A stretch of 64,000 nucleotides of DNA from Candidatus Alcyoniella australis (GCA_030765605.1 JAVCCG010000091.1:23364-87363); one strand, 5' to 3'; counted from the stretch's first letter, positions 19,073 through 28,289 are shown. Notes: generated by a model from the sequence alone, not told the origin. Numbers and translations: made by a program.

Positions 19073-19483
19073 TCAATCCTCTGGATGTTGGGCGAGCTCG
19101 ATCAGCACGCCGTGCGTCCCTTTGGGATGTAAAAAGGCGACCCGCGCACCGTGCGCGCCGGCGCGCGCCTGCTCGTCGATCAGCGGCACACCCGCCTGTT
19201 TAAGCCGTTCCAGCTCGGCGTCGATGTCGTCGACCTCGAAGCAGATGTGGTGCATCCCGCCGCGTCCGTTCTTCTCCAGATACTTGGCGATGGCCCCCTC
19301 GGAACTCAGCGGCTCGAGCAGCTCGATGTTGACCTCGCCCACCGGCAGAAAGGCGGTGCGCACCTTTTGGGCGGCGATATCCTCGCTGTGTTCGACCTTC
19401 AGCCCCAGCAGGTCCTCGTAGAGTTTGCGCGCCGCTTCGATGCTCGGCGTGGCGATTCCCAAATGGCTGATCCGCTTGATCAC
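19073..19483 (-). CDS. mce: Methylmalonyl-CoA epimerase
   Basis: A 136-residue vicinal-oxygen-chelate protein that interconverts (R)- and (S)-methylmalonyl-CoA between propionyl-CoA carboxylase and methylmalonyl-CoA mutase. The family pattern is clear: ISHLGIATPSIEAARKLYEDLLGL with a metal-binding His, VNIELLEPLSSEG with Glu, GRGGMHHICFEVDDI with His and Glu, and HPKGTHGVLIEL with the final Glu. The start is GTG, supported by GGGGGAGG 5 nt upstream. The mutase is not in the window. Confidence 0.92.
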   Translation of the reverse strand: MIKRISHLGIATPSIEAARKLYEDLLGLKVEHSEDIAAQKVRTAFLPVGEVNIELLEPLSSEGAIAKYLEKNGRGGMHHICFEVDDIDAELERLKQAGVPLIDEQARAGAHGARVAFLHPKGTHGVLIELAQHPED

Positions 19484-19515
19484 GTTCGCCTCCCCCTGAT
19501 CCCCTGCGACCGCGG

Positions 19516-20166
19516 TCAGCAGGCGTGGTTGAGTACCTTCACCTCGGGCTCGCCGGGCAGCTTGTCGGCCTCGACCTCAATGGCGTCGGAATCGATGCGC
19601 TGCACGCGCGCCTTGCCCTTGACGAACTCGTCGACCCCGGCGATGGGAAATCCGCACTTATCGGTCTTGTAGTGCATCGGCAGAAAGACCTTGGGCCGCA
19701 GGCGCTCAAACACATCCGTGGCCTGCAGCGGGTCGATGGTGAAGTGCCCGCCGATGGGCGCCATCAGCACGTCGACCGGCCCGATCAGCGCGATCTGTTC
19801 GTCGCTGAGCACGTGCCCCAGATCGCCCAGGTGGCAGAGGGTCACGCCGTCGACCTCGAAGACGAAGATCGTGTTCGCGCCGCGTTGGGCGCCGCCCTGA
19901 TCGTCGTGGAACGTGTCGATCGCGCGGAACTCGATCCCCTTGTGCGAAGCGGATTCGCGCACGATCTCGAACTCGCCGGAGAAGCCTTCGGTATAGCCGT
20001 GGTCTGCGTGGTCGTGGCTGACGGTGACGATGTCCGGCTGGTCGCCGATCTGGTGATAGCCGATCCCGCCGCCGTAGGCCCCGGGCTCGTAGGGGTCGGT
20101 GACGATCACCGTGCCGTCGGCCGCGGTGATCGTGAAGCTCGAGTGACCGTTGTAACGGATGCGCAT
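19516..20166 (-). CDS. Metallo-beta-lactamase fold metal-dependent hydrolase (UlaG-like)
   Basis: A 216-residue hydrolase of the metallo-beta-lactamase superfamily. It has the core motif SHDHADH (HxHxDH) at about residues 50-56, the later metal ligands in VTLCHLGDLGH and PIGGHFTIDP, and a terminal MHYKT. The short form with an N-terminal MRIRYNGHSSFTI belongs to the UlaG/YtkL-like subgroup, often annotated as a generic metal-dependent hydrolase. GGAGG precedes the ATG. It lies 32 nt before the epimerase gene, probably in the same transcript. The substrate is unknown. Confidence 0.85.
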   Translation of the reverse strand: MRIRYNGHSSFTITAADGTVIVTDPYEPGAYGGGIGYHQIGDQPDIVTVSHDHADHGYTEGFSGEFEIVRESASHKGIEFRAIDTFHDDQGGAQRGANTIFVFEVDGVTLCHLGDLGHVLSDEQIALIGPVDVLMAPIGGHFTIDPLQATDVFERLRPKVFLPMHYKTDKCGFPIAGVDEFVKGKARVQRIDSDAIEVEADKLPGEPEVKVLNHAC

Positions 20167-20243
20167 CTTTATTCCTCCCCAGCTCCGGCCCGCGTCAGCT
20201 CCGGCTCGTCGCCTGAATCATAACAGGACCGGCGGGCCGATGG

Positions 20244-21245
20244 TCAAAGATGGTTCTCCAGGCGCTTGAGGTCGCCGTGCGGCCCCATGGTGATCAGCGT
20301 ATCGCCCGCCTCGAGCCGCGTGTTGCCGCTGGGGTTGAAGTGGAACCGGCCGTCGGCGCGGCGGATGCCGATAATGATCAGTCCGTAGTCGATGTGGATG
20401 TTGGATTGCTTGAGCGTCTTTTCGACCATCGACGAGCCTTCCGGCAGCGTGATCTGCTCCATCAGCACGTCCATCTCCTCGCTAAACATCGCCAGATCGA
20501 GCAGGTCGACCACGTGGGGACGCAGAATCGCGTTGGCCATGCGCATGCCGCCGATGGAGTAAGGGCTGATCACGATGTTGGCCCCGGCTGCGCGCAGCTT
20601 ACGCTCGGCGGCCTCGTCCAGGGAACGGGCGAGGATGAACAGCCGCTGGTTCATCTGGCGCGCGGTAAGGCAGATGAAGACGTTCTCCGCATCCGAGCCC
20701 ACAGCCGCGACCACGCCCCGGGCGCGCTCGATCCCCGCGCGCCGCAGCACGTCCTCGTCTCCGGCGTCGCCCTGGATGAACAGCATTTCGTTCAGATCGA
20801 GCTTTTCGCAGGAAGCGACATCGGACTCGACAACCACGAACGGTACACTGCCGTTCGCCAGTTGATTGGAGACGATCGCTCCCATTCTGCCGAATCCACA
20901 GACGATGTAGTGGTCCTTGATCTTCTCTATCTGCCTTTTCACCTTTTTTCTCCCAAAGACAGTGGTCAGCTTGCCCGAAACGATGTTGCTGGTGATAACG
21001 GCCAGCGCCAGGGTCAGCACCGACCAACCAAGCAGGATCAGCACTGCGGTGAACAGCTTGCCCGCCTGGTCGAGCTCGAACACCTCGTTGAAGCCGACCG
21101 TGGTGATGGTGATCACGGTCATGTAGAACGCGTCAAAGGGCTCCGAGTCGGGATAGAGGGTCCGATAGCCCAAGGTGCCGAATATCAGCACTGATATAAC
21201 GGCACACAATGTGATTAGTAATCCGCGTCGGAAGCCCACTGCCAT
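20244..21245 (-). CDS. Two-TM potassium channel with cytosolic RCK (TrkA-N/TrkA-C) domain
   Basis: A 333-residue channel. TM1 (LLITLCAVISVLIFGTLGY) is followed by a pore helix and filter FYMTVITITTVGFNEV, then TM2 (LFTAVLILLGWSVLTLALAVI). An RCK Rossmann domain (YIVCGFGRMGAIVSNQL, with GxGxxG) and a TrkA-C domain ending near residue 333 follow, as in MthK/GsuK. The filter reads TTVGFNEV rather than TTVGYGD. The frame stays open 27 codons further to a TTG, but the ATG at 21245 gives a complete TM1. It likely regulates K+ or membrane potential in response to a ligand bound by the RCK domain. It is divergent from cysK. Confidence 0.85.
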   Translation of the reverse strand: MAVGFRRGLLITLCAVISVLIFGTLGYRTLYPDSEPFDAFYMTVITITTVGFNEVFELDQAGKLFTAVLILLGWSVLTLALAVITSNIVSGKLTTVFGRKKVKRQIEKIKDHYIVCGFGRMGAIVSNQLANGSVPFVVVESDVASCEKLDLNEMLFIQGDAGDEDVLRRAGIERARGVVAAVGSDAENVFICLTARQMNQRLFILARSLDEAAERKLRAAGANIVISPYSIGGMRMANAILRPHVVDLLDLAMFSEEMDVLMEQITLPEGSSMVEKTLKQSNIHIDYGLIIIGIRRADGRFHFNPSGNTRLEAGDTLITMGPHGDLKRLENHL

Positions 21246-21548
21246 TGATTTACCACGCCACGGATCGCGCAGCAAGATATTAGCGGCGGCAACGGATCTG
21301 AAGCACCTTGGATATCTCAAGGTCAATTTTTGATATTCTGTTGCCTATAAAGTTAATTTATATAGCGAATGACTTTTTTTCTTAGTTTACATAGTACTAA
21401 CCGGCATTAGACCTTTTCATAGTACTTTTTTAGTAATGTTGTTTGTAAATTAAAAGGTAATCGTTACATGATAAGTCTTTCATTTCTTCATCAAATGATT
21501 TATAGGACGTACCCATGTCTACCAAGACATAATTGAGGAGAGTGTTTT
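21246..21548. promoter_or_regulatory. AT-rich divergent regulatory region before cysK
   Basis: This stretch is markedly AT-rich. It holds two direct copies of CATAGTACT (21390-21398 and 21418-21426, 28 bp apart) and a 6-bp inverted repeat ATGTCT-ACCA-AGACAT (21515-21530). The latter lies just before the GAGGAG ribosome binding site (21535-21540) and could be an operator or a leader hairpin. I find no confident -35/-10 pair. Confidence 0.5.
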
Positions 21549-22514
21549 ATGAAAGCGGTATTTACTGACAACTCACTCTCAATCGGTCGCACTCCCCTGG
21601 TCAAAATAAATCACATCACCAAAGGATCGCAGGCCACGGTGTTGGGCAAGATCGAATCGCGCAACCCGGCGTTCTCGGTCAAGTGCCGCGTGGGCGCCTC
21701 GATGATCTGGGACGCGGAGAAACGCGGAGTGCTGCGGCCGGGCATGCGGCTGGTGGAATCGACCAGCGGCAATACGGGCATCGCCCTGGCCTTTGTCGCT
21801 GCGGCGCGCGGCTACAAACTAACGTTGACCATGCCCGAGACCATGTCCTTCGAACGCCGCAAGGTGCTGCTGGCGTTGGGCGCCGACCTGCGGCTGACCG
21901 AGGGCGCGCGCGGCATGTCCGGCGCCATCGAACTGGCGAACAATCTCGCGGCCGACGATCCCGAAAATACGCTGCTGACCCAGCAGTTCTCCAATCCGGC
22001 CAACCCGCTGATCCACGAGCAGACCACCGGTCCCGAGATCTGGGACGACACCGACGGCGAGATGGACGTGCTGGTCTCCAGCGTGGGCACCGGCGGCACG
22101 ATTACCGGCATCTCGCGCTTTTTTAAAAATACCAAGAATAAGCCGATCATCAGTGTGGCGGTGGAGCCCGACTCCAGCCCGGTGATCGGCCAGACCCTCG
22201 CCGGCCGCAAGATCAAACCCGGACCGCACAAGATCCAGGGCATCGGCGCAGGGTTCATCCCCGAAGTGCTCGACCTGTCGCTGATCGACCGCGTCGAAAC
22301 GGTCTCGTCGGACGAGGCGTTCGAGTATGCGATCCGTCTGGCGCGCGAGGAGGGCCTGCTCTCGGGCATCAGCAGCGGCGCGGCCATGGCCGCGGCCCAC
22401 AGGCTGGCGATGCTCGACGAGTTCGCGGGCAAGACGATCGTCGCGATCTTTCCCGACTCGGGCGAACGCTACCTCTCGACTCCCCTGTTCAACGGAATCT
22501 TCGACCAAGTCTAA
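21549..22514 (+). CDS. cysK: Cysteine synthase A (O-acetylserine sulfhydrylase)
   Basis: A 321-residue PLP enzyme making L-cysteine from O-acetylserine and sulfide. The Schiff-base lysine is K45 in [15 protein letters not shown], almost the E. coli CysK sequence. [12 protein letters not shown] binds the substrate carboxylate, VGTGGTITG binds PLP phosphate and SGISSGAA is near the C-terminus. The length is as expected. GAGGAG lies 8 nt before the ATG. It is monocistronic: divergent from the K+ channel and convergent with the sulfatase-fold gene 18 nt away. Codon use in the body matches the GC-rich neighbours although the upstream DNA is AT-rich. Confidence 0.95.
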   Translation: MKAVFTDNSLSIGRTPLVKINHITKGSQATVLGKIESRNPAFSVKCRVGASMIWDAEKRGVLRPGMRLVESTSGNTGIALAFVAAARGYKLTLTMPETMSFERRKVLLALGADLRLTEGARGMSGAIELANNLAADDPENTLLTQQFSNPANPLIHEQTTGPEIWDDTDGEMDVLVSSVGTGGTITGISRFFKNTKNKPIISVAVEPDSSPVIGQTLAGRKIKPGPHKIQGIGAGFIPEVLDLSLIDRVETVSSDEAFEYAIRLAREEGLLSGISSGAAMAAAHRLAMLDEFAGKTIVAIFPDSGERYLSTPLFNGIFDQV

Positions 22515-22532
22515 ACCGAAATACGCACCGAA

Positions 22533-24482
22533 TTACTGCAGGTAGCCCAGGGCCTTGAGCCGCTGCCGCGTCAGCGGGTCGAGCTTTGGCGCCGCCTCGC
22601 GGCCGATGGTCGTACCCAACTGAGTTAAAGCCTCGATCTCGGCTCTGGCCTGCGCGGCCAGCGTGGCCACGGCCGCGGATTGCTCCGGCGCCAGGTTGCG
22701 CAGTTCCCCCGGGTCGAGCGCAAGGTCGAACATCCGCTCGGGGAACGAGTCCTCTTCGGCTCCGAGCTGGAAGCGGCTGGAGCTGATCCACTTGAGCCCC
22801 GTGGTGCGCCGCGAATAGCGTGGCGGCCCGAACAGGTCGGTCATTGCCAGCGCCGGAACGCTTAGGCCCGACGGCCCGCGTCCGGCGATCAAGCTCGAGA
22901 GATCACGGCCCTCGGCCTGGCCGGGCATCGCGGTTCCGGCCTTTGCGGCCAGTGTGGCCGTCAGATCGCTCAATCGCACTTGGGTCTCGATCCTCAGGCC
23001 GGCCGACGCAGCGCCGGGCAGCCGCACGATCAGCGGCACGTGCAGCACCTCGTCGTAGAGCGTCACCGAGTGCCCCAATCCGCCGTGTTCCCAGAACTCC
23101 TCGCCGTGGTCCGAGGTCACCACGATCAGCATCGAGTCGTAGAGCCCCAGCTGCTTGAGCTGATCCAGCAGGCCGCCGAGGACCTCGTCGGTATAGCGGA
23201 TCTCCGCGTCATAGGCGGCAACCAGCTCGTGGCGCACCCCGGGCTCGGCGCGGCGGTAGCGGTCGCGGAACTCGAAGAACGGCAGCGACTGGTCGAAGTC
23301 CGCGGCGTCTGCGCCGTTGAACATCGCGCGTTGCTGGGGCGGCGCGGTGTAAGGAAAGTGCGGATCCATCAGGTGCAGGAAGAAGAAGCTCGGGCGCTGC
23401 GCTCCCGCGCGTTGCTCGTAAAAGCGCTGCGCGGCCGCGGCCGCCACCTCGGCCGTGCGGTCGGGGAAGAAGTCGTACACCGCGAACCCCTGGGCAAAGC
23501 CGTAGGTCGGGCCGAGCAGAAAGTTGCTCACCGCCGCGCCGGTGTCGAACCCCGCGGCGGCGAACACCTCGGAGAGCAACGTCATCGACTCGGGCATCCG
23601 CTTGTCCAAGGTGGTCACGCCGTGCACCAGCGGGTTGAGCCCGCTGAGCATGCTCACGTGGCTGGGCAGGGTGTACGGCGAGAGCGAGACCGCCTGCTCG
23701 AACAGCACCGCCTCGCTGCTCAGCGCGTCGATCTTCGGCGAGGTCGGCGGGCAATAGCCGTAGCATCCCAAATGGTCCGCGCGCAGGGTGTCGATCGAGA
23801 TCAGCAGCACCGAGGGCGCGCCGATGGGCGGTGCGGGCCGCAGCAGCAACGCCAGTGCGGCGACCAGCGCCCAGCCGCCCAACCCGGCCGCAACCGGCCA
23901 GGCGCGCAGGGGATTGAAGCGGGTATTGAGCCTTGCGCTGCGGGGCGCACGCGCCAGCTTGGATACGATCCAGACCAGCGCCGTACTGAACAGTGCAGTT
24001 ATCAGCGCCAAGCCGATCACCAGCGACCAGACCAGCCAGCCAAAGCGCGACACCGCCAGGTCGAACGCGGGCCAGATCGTCGAGCGGAACAGCACGCCCT
24101 GGTCGATCCCCACGTAGCTGGTGGGCAGCCGTTGACCTAGGAACGAGGCCGCCGCGAGCCGCAGGCCCCACGCCTCCAATACGAACAGCAAGCAGAACAG
24201 CGCCGCACCGATCAAGCGCCAACGCCGCGACGGGAGTAGCCCCAACAGCAGTTGCACCAGCAGCGCAATCGCGGCCGCCAACAGGCCCCAGGCCATGGCG
24301 TGATCCGCGGTCTGCCTTAGAGCTGTGCCGACCAGGGCCCACAATCCGTCCTCGAGGTAGCCGCCGTGCATGCTGCGCCACAGTCCGTGCAGCACGCCCA
24401 GCGCCAGGGCCGCGGGCAAAATCCTGCCCGCGCGACGTAACGCCGCTATCAACGCGTGGTCGTTGGCAGGGACTGAATTCAT
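22533..24482 (-). CDS. Membrane-anchored sulfatase-fold enzyme with Thr at the nucleophile position
   Basis: A 649-residue alkaline-phosphatase-superfamily protein. About five transmembrane helices occupy residues 15-215 and the periplasmic catalytic domain starts at SVLLISIDTLRADHLG (metal ligand D231). The nucleophile region is SPYTLPSHVSML, so Thr271 aligns with the formylglycine Cys/Ser of true sulfatases. Further metal ligands are in VVTSDHGEEFWEHGGLGHS. This points to a phospho- or phosphoglycerol-type hydrolase or transferase (LtaS/EptA-like chemistry) rather than a sulfatase. The protein ends in LKALGYLQ, a tail shared with the two paralogues at 40398-43882. It follows the C25 protease gene by 30 nt. 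Confidence 0.8.
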   Translation of the reverse strand: MNSVPANDHALIAALRRAGRILPAALALGVLHGLWRSMHGGYLEDGLWALVGTALRQTADHAMAWGLLAAAIALLVQLLLGLLPSRRWRLIGAALFCLLFVLEAWGLRLAAASFLGQRLPTSYVGIDQGVLFRSTIWPAFDLAVSRFGWLVWSLVIGLALITALFSTALVWIVSKLARAPRSARLNTRFNPLRAWPVAAGLGGWALVAALALLLRPAPPIGAPSVLLISIDTLRADHLGCYGYCPPTSPKIDALSSEAVLFEQAVSLSPYTLPSHVSMLSGLNPLVHGVTTLDKRMPESMTLLSEVFAAAGFDTGAAVSNFLLGPTYGFAQGFAVYDFFPDRTAEVAAAAAQRFYEQRAGAQRPSFFFLHLMDPHFPYTAPPQQRAMFNGADAADFDQSLPFFEFRDRYRRAEPGVRHELVAAYDAEIRYTDEVLGGLLDQLKQLGLYDSMLIVVTSDHGEEFWEHGGLGHSVTLYDEVLHVPLIVRLPGAASAGLRIETQVRLSDLTATLAAKAGTAMPGQAEGRDLSSLIAGRGPSGLSVPALAMTDLFGPPRYSRRTTGLKWISSSRFQLGAEEDSFPERMFDLALDPGELRNLAPEQSAAVATLAAQARAEIEALTQLGTTIGREAAPKLDPLTRQRLKALGYLQ

Positions 24483-24512
24483 CCGCTCGATACTACGCCT
24501 CGCGCGGCTGGG

Positions 24513-27500
24513 TTAACCGCAGCAGCCCGAGCTCGCATCGTCGCCGCCACTTCGTTGCGAGGCATCGTCGTCTCCATCGTCATCATCGTCGTCATCATCA
24601 TCATCGTCGTCGTCGGCAGCGCTGACCACTACCGCGTCCTCCACCGTGAGCTGCTCCTGGCCCATCGGGCCGTTGATGGTCAGCGTCACGTCGTATGATC
24701 CGGGCTGGGTGTAGATGTAGCTCGGGGAGTCCTCGCTGCTGATCTCGCCGTCGCCGAACTCCCAGGAGACGGTCTTGACCCAGCCGTTGCTCTGGTTGGT
24801 GAACTGCACCTCCAGCGGCGCGGAGCCCTCGTGGGGATCGACGCTGAACAGCGGCTCAAGCAGCGGGTCGCCCTCGGGCTGCGCCAGCACCGTGATGTTG
24901 TCCACGGCCCAGGAGCCGGAGCTGAAGATGTTGATGTTCGTGTAGTTGATCTTGAGTTGCAGCTGCTTGGCCGAAAGGAAGATCGCGGGGATCTCTACGC
25001 TGTAAGTGCCGTAGAGACTTTCGTTGAACGTGTGCAGTTCGACCCAGGCGCCGGCGTCGCCGTCGCGCGCGAACAACGTCCCGCGCTCCGAGGCTGCGAA
25101 GGTGCTGCTGTGATCGAGCTCCTGGTCGATCTGTAGGTAGAGCTCGAGCGCGCCCGAGGCGTCGAATTGCGGGCTGATCATATCCTCGTCGCAGGTGCGT
25201 AAAAACCCGTTGGCCGCCTTGGCATAATGGTCGACCAGCACGCCCGAGCCGCCGGATTCCAGCGACCAGGTATGGCCGTCACTGTTGTTGTCGGCGATGC
25301 TCCAGTCGCCCCAGTCGTCCTCCTCGAAGTCCTCGAAAAAAATTGCGATCGGGCCAATCGGGTGCGCCGCGAGCTCGACCGTGTTTTCCTCGATGTTGCC
25401 CAGGATGTCGGCCGCGCGCACCACGTAGTAATACTCGACGTAGTTCTCCAGTCCGCCGTCCACAAACGAGGTTCCCGTGGTGGTGCCGATCGGCTCGGAG
25501 AAGTTCTGCCCGCCGCTGCCCTCGGCGCGAAACACCGAATAGCTGATCGGCCCGTGCGGATCCGCGGCCGCGTCCCAGCCCAGGGTGATCGTCTGGTCGG
25601 TCCCTTGGGCGGTCTGCACGCCGGCGAAGGTCGGCCACTGGCAGTCGGCCTCGGCCGTGGCGGTCTTGGTCACGTTGGAGCTGCTGCCGTCCCAGGCGTC
25701 GATGTAGGTGACGGTGATCGTATCGCCGTGCTCGACCTGGACCGTGCCGCCGACGGTGAAGTCGCCGAAGAACGCGCCGGAGTCGGCGTACTCGGTGAGC
25801 GTGATCGCCACCGGCGTCGGATGACTGGTCGAGGCGATGCTCACATCGTGGGCGCCGTTGCCCGCCAGGCCTGAATCGATCAGCAGGATCTCGCCCGCGT
25901 CGTCACACGAGTACAGCTCGTCGTCGAGCTCCACGCTGCCGTCCTCGGACGCGGCTACGGCCTGCAGGGTCTCATCGACGAACGGCACGCGATCGTGGGC
26001 CGTCACCGCCAGGGTGTACTGGCCCGGATCGACGATCGAACCGCCGAAGTCCAGGTAGGCCTCGCCCGCACCGTCGGATGTGGCCGCGGCCACCAACTGG
26101 TCGTCATGCACCAGCGCGACCTTGGCCCCGACGACCCCGGGCACGCTCACGTCCATGCCGCTGGTGCCGATCGGAATCAGCGCCGGGTAGTCCGGCGTCA
26201 TGGCGACGGGCGTGTCGGTCCAGATGTCGAGGCTGCAATCGCCCATCAGGTTATACATCTCGAAGTAGCGCAGGGTGTTCCCCTCGCCGCCGTAATACTG
26301 GTAGAGCTCGAGCTTGCCGTACTGGGTCATTCCGCCGATCCAGGTCAGCCCCGGCTCGTCGGCAACCGGATCGAAGAAACCCTCGAACAGCTTGCGCTCG
26401 AGCACATCGTCCTCGTCCCAGTAGGAGTTGACCGAGCTGGCCCAGATCGCCGCACCCGCGTGGTCGGCCCTGATCCAGGTCTCGGAAAAGCATTCGCTGG
26501 CCGTGTACTGGCCGGTGACGCAGGCGAACGAGCAGACAAAGGGGTAGACCGTGTTGGTCAGCGCATTGACGTCGGACTGCTGGTACTCCGGGCCGTCGGC
26601 CCAATAGGTCACCGCGCCGTGGCCCGAGTAGATCACCAGCGACAGCCCGGCGTTGATGTCCGATGTCACCTGGGCCGCCGTGGCGTTGTAGGTCTGAGTA
26701 TAGCGTTTGTAAGAGGTGTAGCCACGCGGATCAAGGTAGGTCTCGATCACGTTGTTGTGGGTCCCCTCGGTGACCGAGTAATGGTCGGTCGAGGCCAGGA
26801 ACGTCGCTGTCTGAGTCCAGCCGTAGGGCGTGGCGTTCTCAAGCCAAGTCAGGGCGCGACTCTTGTCCACAACATTGCCCAGGTCCGTGGCGTCGGCAGC
26901 CGAGAGTCTGCTGACAAAGGCGTCGGCCAAGAAGTCATCGCCCTCGAGCGTGGCGTAGTACAGGTCGGTGGCCGGGGTGGACGAGCCCTGGCCCACCCAA
27001 TGCGGAATCGCGTCGGTGTCGCCGACCAAGATCACGAACGTCGGCGGCACTTCCCAGGTGTCGTATGCCTCCTGGATGTAGGCCTTGATCTGCTCGCGCG
27101 AAGTGCCGGTGACGCCGGTATCGACCAACGTGACCTCGAAGCCGTGCAGCGCGCGCGCTTCGAGGTAGTCGGCAAGCGCGGCCGAGCCCGCCAGGCTCGG
27201 GTCGCTGATCACCAGCATGCCGACCTTGCCGTTGGGCAGCGCAACGTCCAAGCCGCCCTGGACCAAATGCGGATTGAGCACGATGCGCTCGATCAATCCG
27301 TCGTGGTAGGGGTCGGCCAGGGCCTCGTCGGCCAACCACAGCGCCGGGCCCACGCGCTCGGAGTTGTCGATGCGCACGGTCAGGTCGCTGAGCACCTCGA
27401 TCGTGCCCTCGATCGCGTTGTAGCTGATCGGCCGCACCTCGAGCAGAGCCAGGCGGCGGCCGCGAACGATTCCCACATCGCGCAGCTCGACCAGCGGCTG

Positions 27501-27971
27501 CGATGCCGGGTCGGCGTAGTAGGCGTCGCGGTCGAACACGAACTGGGCGTCATCCAACGCGCCGGGAAGCTTCTCGATCGAGGGCTGTCGCGGCCAGACC
27601 ACGTCGGAAAGTCCCAGGTCATAAAGCTCGTAAGTCCGACTGCTGCTGGAGAGCACCTCGACGCTAGGCTCGGCGTTGTGCGGAACCTGCACAAAGCGCC
27701 GGATCACCGGCAGATCGGGCGCGCCGATCTGCTGCGAGCGCCCTGCCCCGGGAATCGACAGCGCCGTATAGGTCTCGCCCTGATCGTGGGTCAACTCGAC
27801 CATCTCGAGCACGCCGGGGCGCACTCGCAGCACGGTCTGCGAGTCGTTGCCCGCCAGCAGGCTCACCGGATCGCCGGAGCCGACCTGGGAGTTGATGCTC
27901 AGCGGCGCGGCCCAGGCCGTACAAGCGGCCAGCAACATCGCTATCAATGCCAAACGCAAACAGGCTATCAT
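24513..27971 (-). CDS. Secreted gingipain-like (C25) cysteine protease with PKD domain and poly-Asp/CCG tail
   Basis: An 1152-residue secreted protease. The signal peptide is MIACLRLALIAMLLAACTAWA, so the ATG at 27971 is preferred over one 14 codons upstream. A propeptide-like region precedes the catalytic domain. Catalytic His451 (YSGHGAV) and Cys484 (SFACVTGQY) are 33 residues apart, the same spacing as His211/Cys244 of gingipain RgpB. An Ig-like/FN3 region and a MAM-like beta domain follow, then a PKD domain (SWEFGDGEISS, YTQPGSYDVTLTI). The C-terminus is a run of about 13 Asp, a linker and SSGCCG, encoded by GTC/ATC trinucleotide repeats at 24555-24620. No Bacteroidetes-type T9SS domain is seen, so export or anchoring must differ. 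Confidence 0.85.
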   Translation of the reverse strand: MIACLRLALIAMLLAACTAWAAPLSINSQVGSGDPVSLLAGNDSQTVLRVRPGVLEMVELTHDQGETYTALSIPGAGRSQQIGAPDLPVIRRFVQVPHNAEPSVEVLSSSSRTYELYDLGLSDVVWPRQPSIEKLPGALDDAQFVFDRDAYYADPASQPLVELRDVGIVRGRRLALLEVRPISYNAIEGTIEVLSDLTVRIDNSERVGPALWLADEALADPYHDGLIERIVLNPHLVQGGLDVALPNGKVGMLVISDPSLAGSAALADYLEARALHGFEVTLVDTGVTGTSREQIKAYIQEAYDTWEVPPTFVILVGDTDAIPHWVGQGSSTPATDLYYATLEGDDFLADAFVSRLSAADATDLGNVVDKSRALTWLENATPYGWTQTATFLASTDHYSVTEGTHNNVIETYLDPRGYTSYKRYTQTYNATAAQVTSDINAGLSLVIYSGHGAVTYWADGPEYQQSDVNALTNTVYPFVCSFACVTGQYTASECFSETWIRADHAGAAIWASSVNSYWDEDDVLERKLFEGFFDPVADEPGLTWIGGMTQYGKLELYQYYGGEGNTLRYFEMYNLMGDCSLDIWTDTPVAMTPDYPALIPIGTSGMDVSVPGVVGAKVALVHDDQLVAAATSDGAGEAYLDFGGSIVDPGQYTLAVTAHDRVPFVDETLQAVAASEDGSVELDDELYSCDDAGEILLIDSGLAGNGAHDVSIASTSHPTPVAITLTEYADSGAFFGDFTVGGTVQVEHGDTITVTYIDAWDGSSSNVTKTATAEADCQWPTFAGVQTAQGTDQTITLGWDAAADPHGPISYSVFRAEGSGGQNFSEPIGTTTGTSFVDGGLENYVEYYYVVRAADILGNIEENTVELAAHPIGPIAIFFEDFEEDDWGDWSIADNNSDGHTWSLESGGSGVLVDHYAKAANGFLRTCDEDMISPQFDASGALELYLQIDQELDHSSTFAASERGTLFARDGDAGAWVELHTFNESLYGTYSVEIPAIFLSAKQLQLKINYTNINIFSSGSWAVDNITVLAQPEGDPLLEPLFSVDPHEGSAPLEVQFTNQSNGWVKTVSWEFGDGEISSEDSPSYIYTQPGSYDVTLTINGPMGQEQLTVEDAVVVSAADDDDDDDDDDDDDGDDDASQRSGGDDASSGCCG

Positions 27972-28228
27972 CTTGTAATATCCTCGAAAGGGTTGCACAT
28001 CATATGAGCGCATGTTACCCCCCGACTCTTCCGGAATTCAAGCAATCCGCACAGCCTGAAGAAGATGATCGTCCTTATCCTTTCTGTGTTAGTTCATAAG
28101 CGCACCGATCTTTAGAGTCGATAGCGCACAGGAATATTGGCTACTACTTGATCGACCCCGGCCTCAATATGCCGAAAGTGATCAATATCAAGAGTGGAAA
28201 ATAATTTTGCGCTCCGTTAGATAAAGTC
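27972..28228. other. Left edge of the AT-rich island
   Basis: No gene is supported here. Base composition shifts from GC-rich to AT-rich near 28015, marking the left border of the inserted-looking TAC operon. The block contains the upstream signals of the C25 protease (a GAGG site about 10 nt before its ATG, on the minus strand). I found no clear direct repeats or integrase remnant that would define an attachment site. Confidence 0.4.
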
Positions 28229-28257
28229 TTGACTAATTGTTTAGCCGTAGCTAAAGT
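28229..28257 (+). promoter_or_regulatory. Sigma-70 promoter of the TAC operon
   Basis: A -35 TTGACT (28229-28234) and a -10 TAAAGT (28252-28257) are separated by exactly 17 bp. Predicted transcription start is near 28264, about 25 nt before the toxin ATG. It is the best -35 match in the window, which fits an autoregulated toxin-antitoxin operon. Confidence 0.7.
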
Positions 28258-28261
28258 TAGT
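28232..28261. promoter_or_regulatory. Extended dyad over the TAC promoter, candidate autorepressor operator
   Basis: The perfect inverted repeat TTTAGC-CGTA-GCTAAA (28240-28255) covers the spacer and first bases of the -10. Outer arms ACTAA (28232-28236) and TTAGT (28257-28261) extend the symmetry, though not with equal spacing. HigA-type antitoxins repress their own operon by binding such palindromes, so this is the expected operator for the XRE protein at 28757-29227. Confidence 0.65.
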
Positions 28262-28289
28262 GGGAACCTACCGGAGAGAACTCGATGAC

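Noticed and set aside
25995..28007. 670-codon open frame on the plus strand opposite the C25 protease
   Set aside because: It is antisense to a well-defined protease with signal peptide and catalytic residues, and shows shadow composition.
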